A stretch of 64,000 bases of DNA from Bacillota bacterium (GCA_023435305.1 JAEYRV010000004.1:156269-220268), one strand, 5' to 3'. Shown: positions 9,330-18,444, numbered from the stretch's first letter. Notes: generated by a model not told the origin, from the sequence alone. A program made the numbers and translations.

Positions 9330-10024
9330 CGGAAAGCGCTGAATCGATCAAAAACAACATGGAAGCAGTAATGCAAAGAATAAATGCAGCTGCGGCAAGA
9401 GCGGGAAGAGACCCATCTGATATCAGACTCATCGGAGTCACAAAAACTGTTGATGCATTTCGTGTAAAGGAAGCATATGAGTGCGGAATTGAAGATTTTG
9501 GAGAAAACAGGGTTCAGGAACTATGTGAAAAGGCCGATATATTGGATGTAAACTGTACATGGCATCTGATTGGGCATCTTCAGACCAATAAGGTAAAGTA
9601 TATTATTGACAAGGTCCAATTGATCCATTCCCTGGACAGTCTCGAACTGGCAAGGGAAATAAGCATACGGGCCTGCAGGGCAGGACGGACGATGGATGTG
9701 CTGGTGCAGGTCAATATTGCCGGCGAAGATTCCAAATTCGGCATTAGTCCTGATGAGGCTGTCGGTTTTGTGAAGGAAGTAAGCCTGATGGGCAATATCA
9801 AGGTAAGGGGACTGATGACAATTGCTCCGCTGGCTGCTGATCCCGAGGATGTAAGGTGGGTTTTTGCAGGACTTGGAAAATTACGTATTGACATAAGCAG
9901 GGAAAATATTGATAATGTTAGTATGGAGTACCTTTCAATGGGCATGAGCAATGACTTTGAGGTTGCAATAGAGGAAGGGGCCAATATGATCAGGATAGGG
10001 TCTGCCATATTTGGCAAACGCTGA
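9326..10024 (+). CDS. ylmE: YggS/YlmE family PLP-homeostasis protein
   Basis: 232 residues, the standard length for COG0325. It binds PLP without known catalysis and buffers vitamin B6 and amino-acid pools. The PLP lysine is in LIGVTKTVDAF near residue 34. Other family markers are IEDFGENRVQEL, WHLIGHLQTNK, SKFGIS, GLMTI and the closing LSMGMSNDFEVAIEEGANMIRIGSAIFG. The four-base overlap with the preceding gene and the position upstream of sepF match the Firmicutes ylm cluster. Confidence 0.95.
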   Translation: MTESAESIKNNMEAVMQRINAAAARAGRDPSDIRLIGVTKTVDAFRVKEAYECGIEDFGENRVQELCEKADILDVNCTWHLIGHLQTNKVKYIIDKVQLIHSLDSLELAREISIRACRAGRTMDVLVQVNIAGEDSKFGISPDEAVGFVKEVSLMGNIKVRGLMTIAPLAADPEDVRWVFAGLGKLRIDISRENIDNVSMEYLSMGMSNDFEVAIEEGANMIRIGSAIFGKR

Positions 10025-10095
10025 CACATGTGACGGCATCACAGGATTACCCTGATCGATCAGACTACTAATGAGAAAAATGGAGGGGTATACAA

Positions 10096-10554
10096 ATGGC
10101 AAAGCTGCTTAACAAGATGCTCAATCTGGTTGGCTGGGAGACCGAGGAAGAAGAAGAACTTGAAGATTTACATGAGGATTCGGGAGAAGAGATATCTCAA
10201 ACTCCGCAATACCTCCAGACATTTACAAAAAAATCCCAGCAGAACAAGGTAGTGAATATCCATTCCAACAGCCAGTTCAAGGTTGTTATCATGCAGCCCG
10301 AAACATTTGACGATGCCAGGGATGTGTGTGATCACCTCAAAAACAAGAAACCCGTCATAGTCAATCTTGAAAGCCTTACCAAGGAAACAGCCCAGAGAGT
10401 TGTTGATTTTCTCAGCGGAGCTGTCTATGCTGTGGACGGTGACATTCAAAAGGTTTCTACCGGTATATTCATGATTGCGCCAAACAATGTTGAAGTGATG
10501 GGCGATGTCAAGGATGAGCTCAAGAGCAGAGGAGTATTTCCCTGGGTTAAGTAG
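10096..10554 (+). CDS. sepF: Cell division protein SepF
   Basis: 152 residues. SepF binds FtsZ C-termini and organises filament bundles at the septal membrane. The N-terminus carries a short amphipathic segment (MAKLLNKMLNLVGW) expected to insert into the membrane, then an acidic linker. The SepF core (about residues 62-150) has KPVIVNLESLTKETAQRVVDFLSGAVYAVDGDIQKV and FMIAPNNVEV. ATG follows GGAGGGG. Flanked by ylmE and yggT. Confidence 0.95.
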   Translation: MAKLLNKMLNLVGWETEEEEELEDLHEDSGEEISQTPQYLQTFTKKSQQNKVVNIHSNSQFKVVIMQPETFDDARDVCDHLKNKKPVIVNLESLTKETAQRVVDFLSGAVYAVDGDIQKVSTGIFMIAPNNVEVMGDVKDELKSRGVFPWVK

Positions 10555-10606
10555 ACTGCTTTTATGCGAAGAGTGAATATCGTCATATCATATTGGGAGG
10601 CATAGG

Positions 10607-10864
10607 ATGTACAGGTTGGTAAGATTGATCTTTAACATTGCCGAGCTGATTTTATTGATCAGAGCCTTTATTTCATGGTTGCCTGTCAACAGGGACAATC
10701 GTTTTATAGATTTGCTGTATAAAGTCACAGAGCCGGTTTTGGCTCCTGTTCGGAATCTTATTTCCAGGATTGCCGGAAAGCCATTGCCAGTTGATTTTTC
10801 TCCTATTATAGTGCTTTTACTGCTGGCTATTCTAAGGGAAATAATATTTCGGCTGATATTCTGA
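10607..10864 (+). CDS. ylmG: YggT family small membrane protein (YlmG)
   Basis: 85 residues with two hydrophobic helices (about 5-25 and 62-84) and the family segment LIRAFISWLPVNRDN followed by LYKVTEPVLAPVRNLI. It is an integral membrane protein of the division cluster; YggT/YlmG proteins have been linked to osmotic tolerance and septum or nucleoid organisation but lack a defined biochemical role. ATG lies six bases after GGGAGG. Four to five bases separate it from ylmH. Confidence 0.92.
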   Translation: MYRLVRLIFNIAELILLIRAFISWLPVNRDNRFIDLLYKVTEPVLAPVRNLISRIAGKPLPVDFSPIIVLLLLAILREIIFRLIF

Positions 10865-10869
10865 AATAT

Positions 10870-11670
10870 ATGAATAAAAACAGAGAGCATATTTTAAGAA
10901 GTATCAGTAAGCCTGAGGACAGGCTTGCTGCAGCAAAATTGCTTGATAAGTCGGAGTTTTCCATGAAAACCAACAGACCTGCGCATTCGGATTTTCTGGA
11001 TCCCAGGCAGCAGAAGCTGGGCGAAGGACTCCTGAGATCTGCAGGTATCACAGGGATCAGTTTTTATGGAGGCCATGAGGAAGCTGAAAGGTCGGTAGCC
11101 TTATTTGTACCTGAGATATTACAGGATGCTGAACTGGAAGAGTACAAGAAAGGGATCCTGAAGGTCGTCGAAATCACACCGCCCGCGAGGAACAGCCTCA
11201 CACACCGGGACTATCTCGGAGCTTTGATGGGTTTGGGTATCAGGCGGGAAGTGACAGGAGACATAGTTATATCTGATGATAAATGCAGTATAATCGTACT
11301 GAATGATATTGCAGATTATATTGCTGGAAATCTTACAAGAGTGGGAAATGTAGGCGTCAGCCTTAAAATATCGGATATAATCGAATCGTGTATACCAGAT
11401 GATCAGGGGACAGAGTTGAAGGCGGTTGTTTCGGCATTGAGACTGGACTGCATATGCGCATCTGCATTTGGTCTGTCAAGAAGCAAGGCAGCCGAATATA
11501 TAAAAAGCGGCAAGGTACAGCTGGAGTGGGAAATAACCCAGAGCACGGACAAAACCGTAAAGGAAGGCGATACGCTGAGCCTGAGGGGCAGAGGCAGAGC
11601 CGTTCTTGTAAAGGTCGGAGGCCGGACTAAAAAAGACAGGATCAATATAACTATCAGAAAGTATGTATAA
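10870..11670 (+). CDS. ylmH: S4-domain RNA-binding protein YlmH
   Basis: 266 residues. The N-terminal two thirds match the YlmH fold (NREHILRSISKPEDRLAAAKLLDKSEFS, later LTHRDYLGALMGLGIRREVTGDI). The C-terminus has an S4 domain (about 190-245, LDCICASAFGLSRSKAAEYIKSGKVQLEW). YlmH has been reported to act on ribosomes carrying peptidyl-tRNA as a rescue or quality-control factor, independent of its location in the division cluster. The start codon directly follows yggT without a strong ribosome site, consistent with coupled translation. Confidence 0.93.
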   Translation: MNKNREHILRSISKPEDRLAAAKLLDKSEFSMKTNRPAHSDFLDPRQQKLGEGLLRSAGITGISFYGGHEEAERSVALFVPEILQDAELEEYKKGILKVVEITPPARNSLTHRDYLGALMGLGIRREVTGDIVISDDKCSIIVLNDIADYIAGNLTRVGNVGVSLKISDIIESCIPDDQGTELKAVVSALRLDCICASAFGLSRSKAAEYIKSGKVQLEWEITQSTDKTVKEGDTLSLRGRGRAVLVKVGGRTKKDRINITIRKYV

Positions 11671-11683
11671 GGGGTGAGCATTT

Positions 11684-12139
11684 ATGAATTACACGCCAAA
11701 TGATCTGCAGAATCTGACATTTAAAAAACATATCATGGGCTATAGCGAGGATATGGTCAATGATGTCCTGGACAAGATAATTGAAGATTATTCTGCTTAT
11801 ATCAGAGAGAATGTGGAGCTGAAGGACAAGCTTGCGCTTCTCAATGAAGGACTGCAGCATTACAAAACAATAGAGGAGTCTCTTCAGAACACACTTCTGG
11901 TAGCGCAGCAGACAGGCGAAGACATAAAAAAGAATGCTTATGAGAAAGCTGACAATGTCATAAGAGAATCTGAGATCAGAGCACAGAAGCTGATCAACGA
12001 TGCCAATCAGGAAGTTGTTAAGATAAAGTTTGAATATGAGGATTCAAAAAAGAAGCTTCATGTGTTCAAATCAAAATGCGAAATGCTGCTTATGTCACAG
12101 CTGGAGCTTTTGAAACAGATATTCGAGGAAGACGAGTAA
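11684..12139 (+). CDS. divIVA: DivIVA-family polar/septal scaffold protein
   Basis: 151 residues. DivIVA recognises curved membrane at septa and poles and recruits division or sporulation partners. The N-terminal membrane-binding segment (LTFKKHIMGYSEDMVNDVLDKIIEDY) is followed by coiled-coil regions. The internal stretch GEDIKKNAYEKADNVIRESEIRAQKLINDANQE is typical of the family. It ends the ylmE-sepF-yggT-ylmH-divIVA run, and ileS follows as in many Firmicutes. Confidence 0.93.
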   Translation: MNYTPNDLQNLTFKKHIMGYSEDMVNDVLDKIIEDYSAYIRENVELKDKLALLNEGLQHYKTIEESLQNTLLVAQQTGEDIKKNAYEKADNVIRESEIRAQKLINDANQEVVKIKFEYEDSKKKLHVFKSKCEMLLMSQLELLKQIFEEDE

Positions 12140-12145
12140 GCCTTG

Positions 12146-12175
12146 TTGACATTGGGCCCGGCATTGTTGTATAAT
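12146..12175 (+). promoter_or_regulatory. Sigma-A promoter of the ileS T-box transcript
   Basis: TTGACA (12146-12151) and TATAAT (12170-12175) are separated by 18 bases, just downstream of the divIVA stop and upstream of the T-box leader. Confidence 0.75.
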
Positions 12176-12194
12176 TCTGTTTAATATTTAAATG

Positions 12195-12490
12195 CCATGA
12201 TCGGAACGAGTAAAGGATCTGAACCTCACAGAGAGCAGGCGGCTGGTGGAAGCCTGCAGGTATGGTTCTCGAAAATCCTCCGGGAGCAGCTGCCTGAAAC
12301 CATTACAGAGCATGGATATCAGCTCTGGGATGCAAGTACGGCCAGCCGGTGAACACCGTTACATGTGATATCAAGAGACCGCAGAGCCAGCGGGATATAA
12401 GTATCCTGTCCGGGCTGCTCGGTAATTTGGGTGGTACCGCGTGAGAAAATAACCTCTCGTCCCTTTCATGGGGCAGAGAGTTTTTTTATT
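12195..12490 (+). ncRNA. T-box leader (isoleucine) controlling ileS
   Basis: A T-box riboswitch that senses uncharged tRNA-Ile. Stem I carries the AGAGAG bulge followed by the distal loop (about 12229-12260). The specifier AUC lies at 12275-12277, within the usual GAA...CTCC..GGAGC context, and encodes Ile, matching the downstream gene. The T-box sequence GGGTGGTACCGCG is at 12429-12441 and pairs with the tRNA acceptor end. A competing terminator (CTCTCGTCCC / GGGGCAGAGAG plus seven T) occupies 12454-12487. Charged tRNA would favour termination and uncharged tRNA antitermination. Confidence 0.95.
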
Positions 12491-12543
12491 TTAGTGCGAT
12501 AATAAGACTGATAGACATTCAGGTATTAATGAAGGAGGCAGTC

Positions 12544-15500
12544 ATGTACAAAAAAGTATCGACAGATCTGAAATTTGTTGACAGAGAAAAGGAAGTCCTC
12601 AGCTATTGGAAGGAAAACAGGATATTCGAAAAAAGCCTTAAATTCAGAGAGGGCTCGGAGACATTCACATTTTATGACGGACCGCCGACAGCAAACGGAA
12701 AGCCTCATATAGGCCATATCATAACCCGTACGATGAAGGATCTGATCCCGAGATACAAGAGCATGAAGGGCTACGACGTATTGAGAAAAGCCGGCTGGGA
12801 TACCCATGGTCTGCCTGTTGAGCTGGAAGTCGAAAAGCTGCTGGGTATAAATGGAAAACCTGAGATAGAAAAATACGGTGTCGAACCGTTTATACACAAG
12901 TGCAAGGAAAGCGTATGGAAGTATAAGCGCGAGTGGGAGGAAATGAGCGACCGTGTAGGCTTCTGGGCAGATATGGAGGATCCTTATGTAACCTACCACA
13001 ATAACTACATCGAATCTGAATGGTGGGCTTTGAAGCAGATATGGGACAAAGGACTGCTTTATAAGGGACACAAGATAGTACCCTATTGCCCGCGCTGCGG
13101 CACATCACTCTCAAGCCATGAAGTGGCACAGGGCTATAAGGACGTCAAAGAGACCTCTGTATATGTAAAATTCAAGGTCAGGGGAGAGCCGGGCGTTTAT
13201 CTGATGGCATGGACGACGACTCCATGGACATTGCCATCGAATGTCGCACTGACTGTTAACCCTAAAGAGAATTATATCAGGGCAAAGTGCGAAGATAGTG
13301 TTTATATACTGGCAGAGGCGTTGGCGCCTTCAGTATTGAAAGGCGAGTTTGAGACAGTCGGCAGATACAAGGGTTCGGAGCTGAAAGGCATGGAATATGA
13401 GCCTTTGTTTGACTTTGTCACTCCCGAAAAGAAAGCGTATTATGTCGTATGTGACAATTTCGTTACTCTTACTGATGGCTCGGGAATAGTCCATACTGCT
13501 CCGGCCTTCGGTGAAGACGATGCCAAGGTGGGAAGGGCATATGATCTGCCTTTTGTACAGCTGGTTAATGAGCAGGGCGAATTCGTTGAATCGGTAAAGA
13601 ATTGGAAGGGAATGTTCGTAAAGACCGCCGATCCTTTGATCATAAAGGATCTTGACTCCAGAGGTTTGGTTTACAAGCTGATGGATTACGAGCATTCATA
13701 CCCGTTCTGCTGGAGATGCGACACTCCTCTGATCTATTACGCAAGAGACACCTGGTTTATCAAAATGACTGAGATACGCGACAAGCTTCTTGCGAATAAT
13801 AACAGCATAAACTGGCTGCCGGATAACATTAAGGAAGGCCGAATGGGTAATTTCCTTGAGAATGTTGTGGACTGGGGCCTGAGCCGTTCAAGGTACTGGG
13901 GCACTCCGCTTCCGATATGGGAATGCGGCTGCGGACACCGTCATCTGGTCGGCAGCATTGCTGAACTGAAGGAGCTTGGAGAAAATGTGCCGGATGATAT
14001 CGAGCTGCACAAGCCATTTATCGATGCGGTACAGTTAAAATGCCCGAAGTGTTCGGGAGATATGAAGAGAGTTTCCGAAGTCATAGACTGCTGGTTCGAT
14101 TCCGGTGCGATGCCCTTTGCACAGTGGCATTATCCCTTTGAGAACAAGGAAATATTTGAATCACATTATCCGGCGGACTTCATAAGTGAAGCTATCGACC
14201 AGACAAGAGGCTGGTTCTACACGCTGCTGGCAATATCGTCGCTGCTGTTTGACAAGCCTGCCTTTAAGAATTGTATCGTTCTTGGCCATGTGAATGACAA
14301 GGACGGGCAGAAAATGAGCAAGCACAAGGGAAATGTTATAGATCCCTGGACGGTGCTGGATAAACAGGGCTCTGACGCAGTGCGCTGGTATTTCTACACA
14401 GGCAGCGCGCCATGGCTCCCGAGCAGGTTCTATGAAGAGGCTGTGAGCGAAAGCCAGAGAAAGTTCATGGGTACTCTTTGGAACACCTATGCTTTCTATG
14501 TGCTGTATGCCAATATAGACGAATTTGATCCGACCAGATACAGTCTTGAACAGGATAAGCTGGCTGTAATGGATAAGTGGGTGCTTTCCAGACTTTATAC
14601 TCTGATAGGCAATGTGGACAGAAATCTTGAAAATTACAGGATAACCGAGTCTGCGAGAGATATCCAGGAGTTTGTCGACGAACTCAGCAACTGGTATGTC
14701 AGAAGGTGCAGGGAGCGTTTCTGGCAGAAGGATATGAACCAGGACAAGATAAATGCCTATATGACGCTTCATACAGTACTGGTCGAGCTGGCAAAGACAA
14801 TTGCGCCATTTGTTCCGTTCATAAGCGAGGAAATATACCAGAACCTTGTGAGAAGTGTGGATACAGGTGCTCCCGAGAGTGTGCATCTTTGTGATTATCC
14901 GGTCGCTAAGGGCAGCTTTATCGATCCGGAGCTTGAAAAGAATATGGATAAGGTCCTGAAATATGTCGTTCTGGGACGCGCATGCAGAAATACGGCCAAT
15001 ATCAAAAACCGCCAGCCCATAGGCAGGATGTTTATAAAGGATAATGAAGAGCTTCCTGAGATGTATGCCGATCTGGTCAAGGACGAACTCAATGTCAAAC
15101 AGACGATATTTACAAGTGATGCTTCCGGCTTTACGACATACAAATTCAAGCCGCAGCTGCGTACTGTAGGACCGAAATACGGAAAGCTGGTTTCCAGAAT
15201 AGGAGAATACCTGTCCAAGGCTGATGGAAATGAGCTGATGGATACCTTCAACAGGGATGGGAAAATCAGCTTTGAGCTGGATGCTGCTGCTGTTGAGCTC
15301 GAACTGACGGATGTGCTGGTCGAGACGACGCAGAAGGAAGGTTACGTCTCTGAAAGCGACAGGGATATCGCAGTGGTGCTTGATACAAATCTGACGCCGG
15401 AGCTGCTGGAAGAGGGCTTTGTCCGCGAGATCATAAGCAAGCTTCAGACTATGAGAAAAGAAGCGGGCTTTGAGGTTCAGGACCATATAAAGGTGTATTA

Positions 15501-15660
15501 TGGGAGCAATGAAAAAATCAGCGAGATATTTGAAAGAAATAATGCGCTGATCGGCGATGAAGTGCTTGCCGAAGCTTTGCTGCCGTCATCCGGCGATGGT
15601 TACAGCAAAGAGTGGAGCATCAACGGCGAAAATGTAACCTTCAGTGTAGTAAAAATATAA
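12544..15660 (+). CDS. ileS: Isoleucyl-tRNA synthetase, long (type 2-like) form
   Basis: 1038 residues. It charges tRNA-Ile and has an editing domain against valine. Class-I motifs HIGH (in KPHIGHIITRT) and KMSKHKGN (in GQKMSKHKGNVIDP) are intact. The editing domain contains TTPWTLPSN, and the C-terminus is the long beta-rich extension found in type-2 (eukaryote-like) IleRS rather than the shorter type-1 zinc-finger tail. ATG 12544 is chosen because AAGGAGG lies just upstream; the in-frame ATG at 12529 would place that site inside the gene. Controlled by the Ile T-box. Confidence 0.95.
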   Translation: MYKKVSTDLKFVDREKEVLSYWKENRIFEKSLKFREGSETFTFYDGPPTANGKPHIGHIITRTMKDLIPRYKSMKGYDVLRKAGWDTHGLPVELEVEKLLGINGKPEIEKYGVEPFIHKCKESVWKYKREWEEMSDRVGFWADMEDPYVTYHNNYIESEWWALKQIWDKGLLYKGHKIVPYCPRCGTSLSSHEVAQGYKDVKETSVYVKFKVRGEPGVYLMAWTTTPWTLPSNVALTVNPKENYIRAKCEDSVYILAEALAPSVLKGEFETVGRYKGSELKGMEYEPLFDFVTPEKKAYYVVCDNFVTLTDGSGIVHTAPAFGEDDAKVGRAYDLPFVQLVNEQGEFVESVKNWKGMFVKTADPLIIKDLDSRGLVYKLMDYEHSYPFCWRCDTPLIYYARDTWFIKMTEIRDKLLANNNSINWLPDNIKEGRMGNFLENVVDWGLSRSRYWGTPLPIWECGCGHRHLVGSIAELKELGENVPDDIELHKPFIDAVQLKCPKCSGDMKRVSEVIDCWFDSGAMPFAQWHYPFENKEIFESHYPADFISEAIDQTRGWFYTLLAISSLLFDKPAFKNCIVLGHVNDKDGQKMSKHKGNVIDPWTVLDKQGSDAVRWYFYTGSAPWLPSRFYEEAVSESQRKFMGTLWNTYAFYVLYANIDEFDPTRYSLEQDKLAVMDKWVLSRLYTLIGNVDRNLENYRITESARDIQEFVDELSNWYVRRCRERFWQKDMNQDKINAYMTLHTVLVELAKTIAPFVPFISEEIYQNLVRSVDTGAPESVHLCDYPVAKGSFIDPELEKNMDKVLKYVVLGRACRNTANIKNRQPIGRMFIKDNEELPEMYADLVKDELNVKQTIFTSDASGFTTYKFKPQLRTVGPKYGKLVSRIGEYLSKADGNELMDTFNRDGKISFELDAAAVELELTDVLVETTQKEGYVSESDRDIAVVLDTNLTPELLEEGFVREIISKLQTMRKEAGFEVQDHIKVYYGSNEKISEIFERNNALIGDEVLAEALLPSSGDGYSKEWSINGENVTFSVVKI

Positions 15661-15677
15661 CGAGGCTCTTTACGTAT

Positions 15678-15712
15678 TATCAGCCATCAGGTAAAACGTC
15701 TGGCGGCTGATA
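15678..15712 (+). terminator. Hairpin after ileS (weak terminator)
   Basis: An 8 bp stem (TATCAGCC / GGCTGATA) extends past one mismatch by a further TCAG/CTGG pairing. No T tract follows, so it may stabilise the 3' end or act as a weak terminator. Confidence 0.45.
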
Positions 15713-15760
15713 GAAAATTGTCTCATTCGTAATTTCAACCATTAGTTCATAAAGATTGTT

Positions 15761-15800
15761 CCATTGCAGGATGACAGCGGTTTACCTCATCCTGCAATGG
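15761..15800. repeat. Perfect 14 bp inverted repeat upstream of aroB
   Basis: Arms CCATTGCAGGATGA and TCATCCTGCAATGG are perfect complements around a 12-base loop. There is no T tract. It sits 39 bases upstream of aroB and could be an operator or an RNA hairpin in the aroB leader. Confidence 0.6.
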
Positions 15801-15838
15801 CATATACCTAATGTAAACAGCAAGGCGGAGAAAAACAA

Positions 15839-16915
15839 ATGGTAAAGTTAAGTGTTAACCTGGCTGACAGAAGCTATCCAATATATATTTCTCCTGATTT
15901 TTCGGGGCTTGGCAGGGCGATGAACACTGCAAGACTTAACGGGAAGGTCATGGTAGTCACTGATAGTAATGTCAGCGGGCATTACCTGAAAGTATGCACT
16001 GATGAACTGGAGGCAGCCGGAGCAGAAGTTTACAGCTATGCTATCGAGGCGGGTGAAAAGAGCAAGACCCTGAGCACTGTTCAGGATATTTACAGACAGC
16101 TTGCAGATCTGCGGTTTGACCGCAATTCATCGATAATCGCCCTGGGAGGCGGTGTGGTTGGTGATATAACGGGTTTTGCGGCAGCTACATTCATGCGCGG
16201 AATAAACTTCATACAGGTTCCTACAACCCTGCTTGCGCAGGCTGACAGCAGCATCGGCGGAAAGACGGGAGTGGATTTCGAAGGCAGCAAAAATATGGTC
16301 GGGGCCTTCTACCAGCCACGCTTTGTGTACATCAATGTGAAAACACTTTCCACACTGCCAAAGCGCGAACTCAGTTCAGGGCTGGCAGAGGTTATCAAGC
16401 ATGGGCTTATTCTCAACAGCGAGTTCTATGACTATATGAACTACAACCTGGACAAAATATTCAGGTTTGATGATAATACTCTCCAGTATGTAACAAAGAT
16501 GAATTGTTCCATCAAAAAGAGCATTGTTGAACAGGATGAGAAGGAGGGAGGCCTGCGGGCGATACTCAATTTCGGTCATACCATCGGACATGCTGTGGAA
16601 AGTGCTTCAGAGTTTTCGCTTCTGCACGGAGAGTGCGTAGCGATAGGCATTTCAGGTGCCTTCAAACTTGCTCTGAAGCTTGGAATGCTCACCAAGGATG
16701 TGGCTGCCAGGGTCGATAAGACCCTTATGGCAGCAGCCCTGCCAACAAAGGCACCCGGCCTCGATCCGGATACTGTTTATGAAAAAATGCTCTCCGATAA
16801 AAAGGCTAAAGACGGAAGGCTGAGTTTTATTCTTCCAAAGGGCATCGGAGAGGTCATCAGCTGTACGGTTGATGATGAGCGTTTGCTAAAGGAAGTCATC
16901 AGCGAGTTGGTGTAG
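15839..16915 (+). CDS. aroB: 3-dehydroquinate synthase
   Basis: 358 residues, normal AroB length. It converts DAHP to 3-dehydroquinate, the second step of the shikimate pathway, using NAD and a divalent metal. Motifs include the NAD-binding GGGVVGDITGFAAATFMRG, the PTTLLAQADSSIGGKTGVDF segment with catalytic Lys, and metal-binding residues in GLAEVIKHGL, FGHTIGHAVE and LLHGECVAIG. A GGCGGAG ribosome site precedes the ATG. No other shikimate genes adjoin it here. Confidence 0.96.
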   Translation: MVKLSVNLADRSYPIYISPDFSGLGRAMNTARLNGKVMVVTDSNVSGHYLKVCTDELEAAGAEVYSYAIEAGEKSKTLSTVQDIYRQLADLRFDRNSSIIALGGGVVGDITGFAAATFMRGINFIQVPTTLLAQADSSIGGKTGVDFEGSKNMVGAFYQPRFVYINVKTLSTLPKRELSSGLAEVIKHGLILNSEFYDYMNYNLDKIFRFDDNTLQYVTKMNCSIKKSIVEQDEKEGGLRAILNFGHTIGHAVESASEFSLLHGECVAIGISGAFKLALKLGMLTKDVAARVDKTLMAAALPTKAPGLDPDTVYEKMLSDKKAKDGRLSFILPKGIGEVISCTVDDERLLKEVISELV

Positions 16916-16957
16916 CAGCATTCGGCTTTTTAATTAGAATATTATGAGTGAGTTAAT

Positions 16958-17113
16958 CTAGCAGCATCAGTTTATGATAGGAATGTCGTAAACGAAATAG
17001 TCTAGCAGCATCAGTTTTGTGATAGGAATGTCGTAAACGAAATAGTCTAACAGCATCAGTTTTGTGATAGGAATGTTGTAAAGGAAATAGCCTAACAGCA
17101 TCAGTTTTGTGAT
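16958..17113. repeat. Tandem 45 bp repeats (3.5 copies)
   Basis: A 45 bp unit beginning CTAGCAGCATCAG and containing GATAGGAATGTCGTAAACGA is repeated from 16958 (44 bp, one base short), 17002 and 17047. A partial fourth copy starts at 17092. Later copies carry substitutions (GTTGTAAAGG). The unit start resembles the last bases of aroB and its stop codon (TAGCAGCATTC), suggesting the array arose from the aroB 3' end. It is non-coding in all frames examined. Confidence 0.85.
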
Positions 17114-17115
17114 TA

Positions 17116-17372
17116 TGTCAACAAAGTAGGACTTTACTTGAATTTTGGACCACTCGTGAAGGTTGATTGGTCCGTTTTTTAAGTAAAGTCTAATTTTTCT
17201 TAGAAAATCCCGCTTTTTATGAAAATAACCGCATGTATAACCTGATTATGTAAACAAAGTAGGACTTTACTTGAGATTTGGACCACTCGAGAAGGTTGAC
17301 TAGGACTTTACTTGAATTTTGGACCATTCTTGAAGTAGAAACAGGACTTTACTTGAGATTTGGACCACTCGA
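17116..17372. repeat. Cluster of transposon-end-like repeats without transposase
   Basis: Four copies of a roughly 29 bp unit AGGACTTTACTTGA-[A/G]-TTTGGACCA(CTCG) lie at 17128, 17261, 17302 and 17343. An inverted partial copy AAGTAAAGTC lies at 17181-17190. Two copies are preceded by the same GATTATGT-AACAAAGT lead. Multiple short directly repeated end sequences are typical of IS21-type elements, but no transposase gene is present. I infer a remnant or a non-autonomous derivative. Confidence 0.6.
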
Positions 17373-17492
17373 GCATAACAAGTTATCTATTCAAAAAATA
17401 TTTTCCTTTAAGGGTGTGTTTAAAAAACGGCCGTTTTGAAACTATATATAATAAGGCGAAATCATTGTTTTGACGAAGCAGGTGAGGTTTCC

Positions 17493-17798
17493 ATGTTCGG
17501 CAGAAAGGCGCGTATCAGAGTACTTGCAGACAAGCTCGACAGACTTGCAATGGATATGGAGAAGTCGAAGATCAGGGATTATGTATGCTATCTGGAAAAT
17601 CCGAAAAAACTGTTGTTTCCCAATTTTTTAGCCGGACTTGCCAGGGGATTCGGAGCATCAGTCGGATTTACTCTGCTCACAGCTTTACTGCTGTATCTTC
17701 TGCAAAAGGTGGTGAAACTGGACCTGCCGATCATAAGTGAGTTTATTGGCGATATCGTAAGAATAGTTGAAAACAGTATCAAAAAAACAGGAGGCTAG
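17493..17798 (+). CDS. Small membrane protein, DUF5665-like
   Basis: 101 residues from ATG 17493, which follows AGGTGAGG; the frame is open upstream but has no ribosome site. A basic cytoplasmic N-terminus with an amphipathic helix is followed by PNFLAGLARGFGASVGFTLLTALLLYLLQKVV, a glycine-containing membrane segment (about residues 47-78). A short tail with possible amphipathic character ends the protein. It resembles the DUF5665 family of unknown function. It lies four bases upstream of the YteA-like gene, so the two are probably co-transcribed. Confidence 0.6.
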   Translation: MFGRKARIRVLADKLDRLAMDMEKSKIRDYVCYLENPKKLLFPNFLAGLARGFGASVGFTLLTALLLYLLQKVVKLDLPIISEFIGDIVRIVENSIKKTGG

Positions 17799-17802
17799 CA
17801 GG

Positions 17803-18444
17803 ATGAACAGAAGTGATGCTGAGCACTACAGAAATCTGTTATTGAAAATGCTTGACGGTGTTGATAATACGATAGAAATGATGAAGGAGAACAGGGAGGC
17901 GGAGCAGGATAAATACTCCGCCGGCGAGCTGTCAAATTATGATAACCACCCTGCGGATCTGGGGACGGAGCTTTTTCAGCTTGAACTCAATAATGCTCTT
18001 AAGGTCCATGAGGAAAATATCCTTATGGATATAAAGGATGCGATCGGCAGGATAGACAAGGGCATATATGGTATTTGTGCCCATTGTGGAACTGAAATAC
18101 CCAGGGACAGGCTGGAGGTACACCCATATGCAAAAATGTGCATCAATTGTCAGGAGAGCTTGGAAAATGCTCCTTTACGACAAATGAAAGGGAGGGCCAA
18201 CGAGGAACTGGTCATCGATGCTCCGATGGGCAGGAAGTACCTGAATAAGCAGGAGGATGATGAACACGAGGGAATGGATCAACTCAGGGATCTCATGAAA
18301 TACGGTTCATCGGACAGTCCTCAGGACCTTGGAGGTTATCATGATTATGAGGAATATTATACAAATAAGGTGGATAAACAGGGAATAGTTGATGATATGG
18401 ATCAGGTAACGAATGAAGAATATCGAAAACAGCTGCCTGATTAA
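17803..18444 (+). CDS. TraR/DksA-type zinc-finger protein (YteA-like)
   Basis: 213 residues. The N-terminal helical part is followed by a DksA/TraR C4 zinc finger (ICAHCGTEIPRDRLEVHPYAKMCINCQ, about residues 88-115). The C-terminal half is acidic with a YHDYEEYYTNKVD segment, matching the Firmicutes YteA family, which is associated with sporulating bacteria. By analogy with DksA it may contact RNA polymerase, but this is inference. AGGAGG eight bases before ATG 17803 fixes the start. The upstream DUF5665-like gene ends four bases earlier. Confidence 0.8.
   Translation: MNRSDAEHYRNLLLKMLDGVDNTIEMMKENREAEQDKYSAGELSNYDNHPADLGTELFQLELNNALKVHEENILMDIKDAIGRIDKGIYGICAHCGTEIPRDRLEVHPYAKMCINCQESLENAPLRQMKGRANEELVIDAPMGRKYLNKQEDDEHEGMDQLRDLMKYGSSDSPQDLGGYHDYEEYYTNKVDKQGIVDDMDQVTNEEYRKQLPD

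Noticed and set aside
12529..12543. Earlier ileS start codon
   Set aside because: The ribosome site lies between it and ATG 12544, so it cannot serve the earlier codon.
14161..15486. Minus-strand frame of 441 codons inside ileS
   Set aside because: Antisense to a well-supported synthetase; no motif and typical shadow composition.
16958..17113. CRISPR array
   Set aside because: The 45 bp units are directly contiguous with no unique spacers and no cas genes are near.
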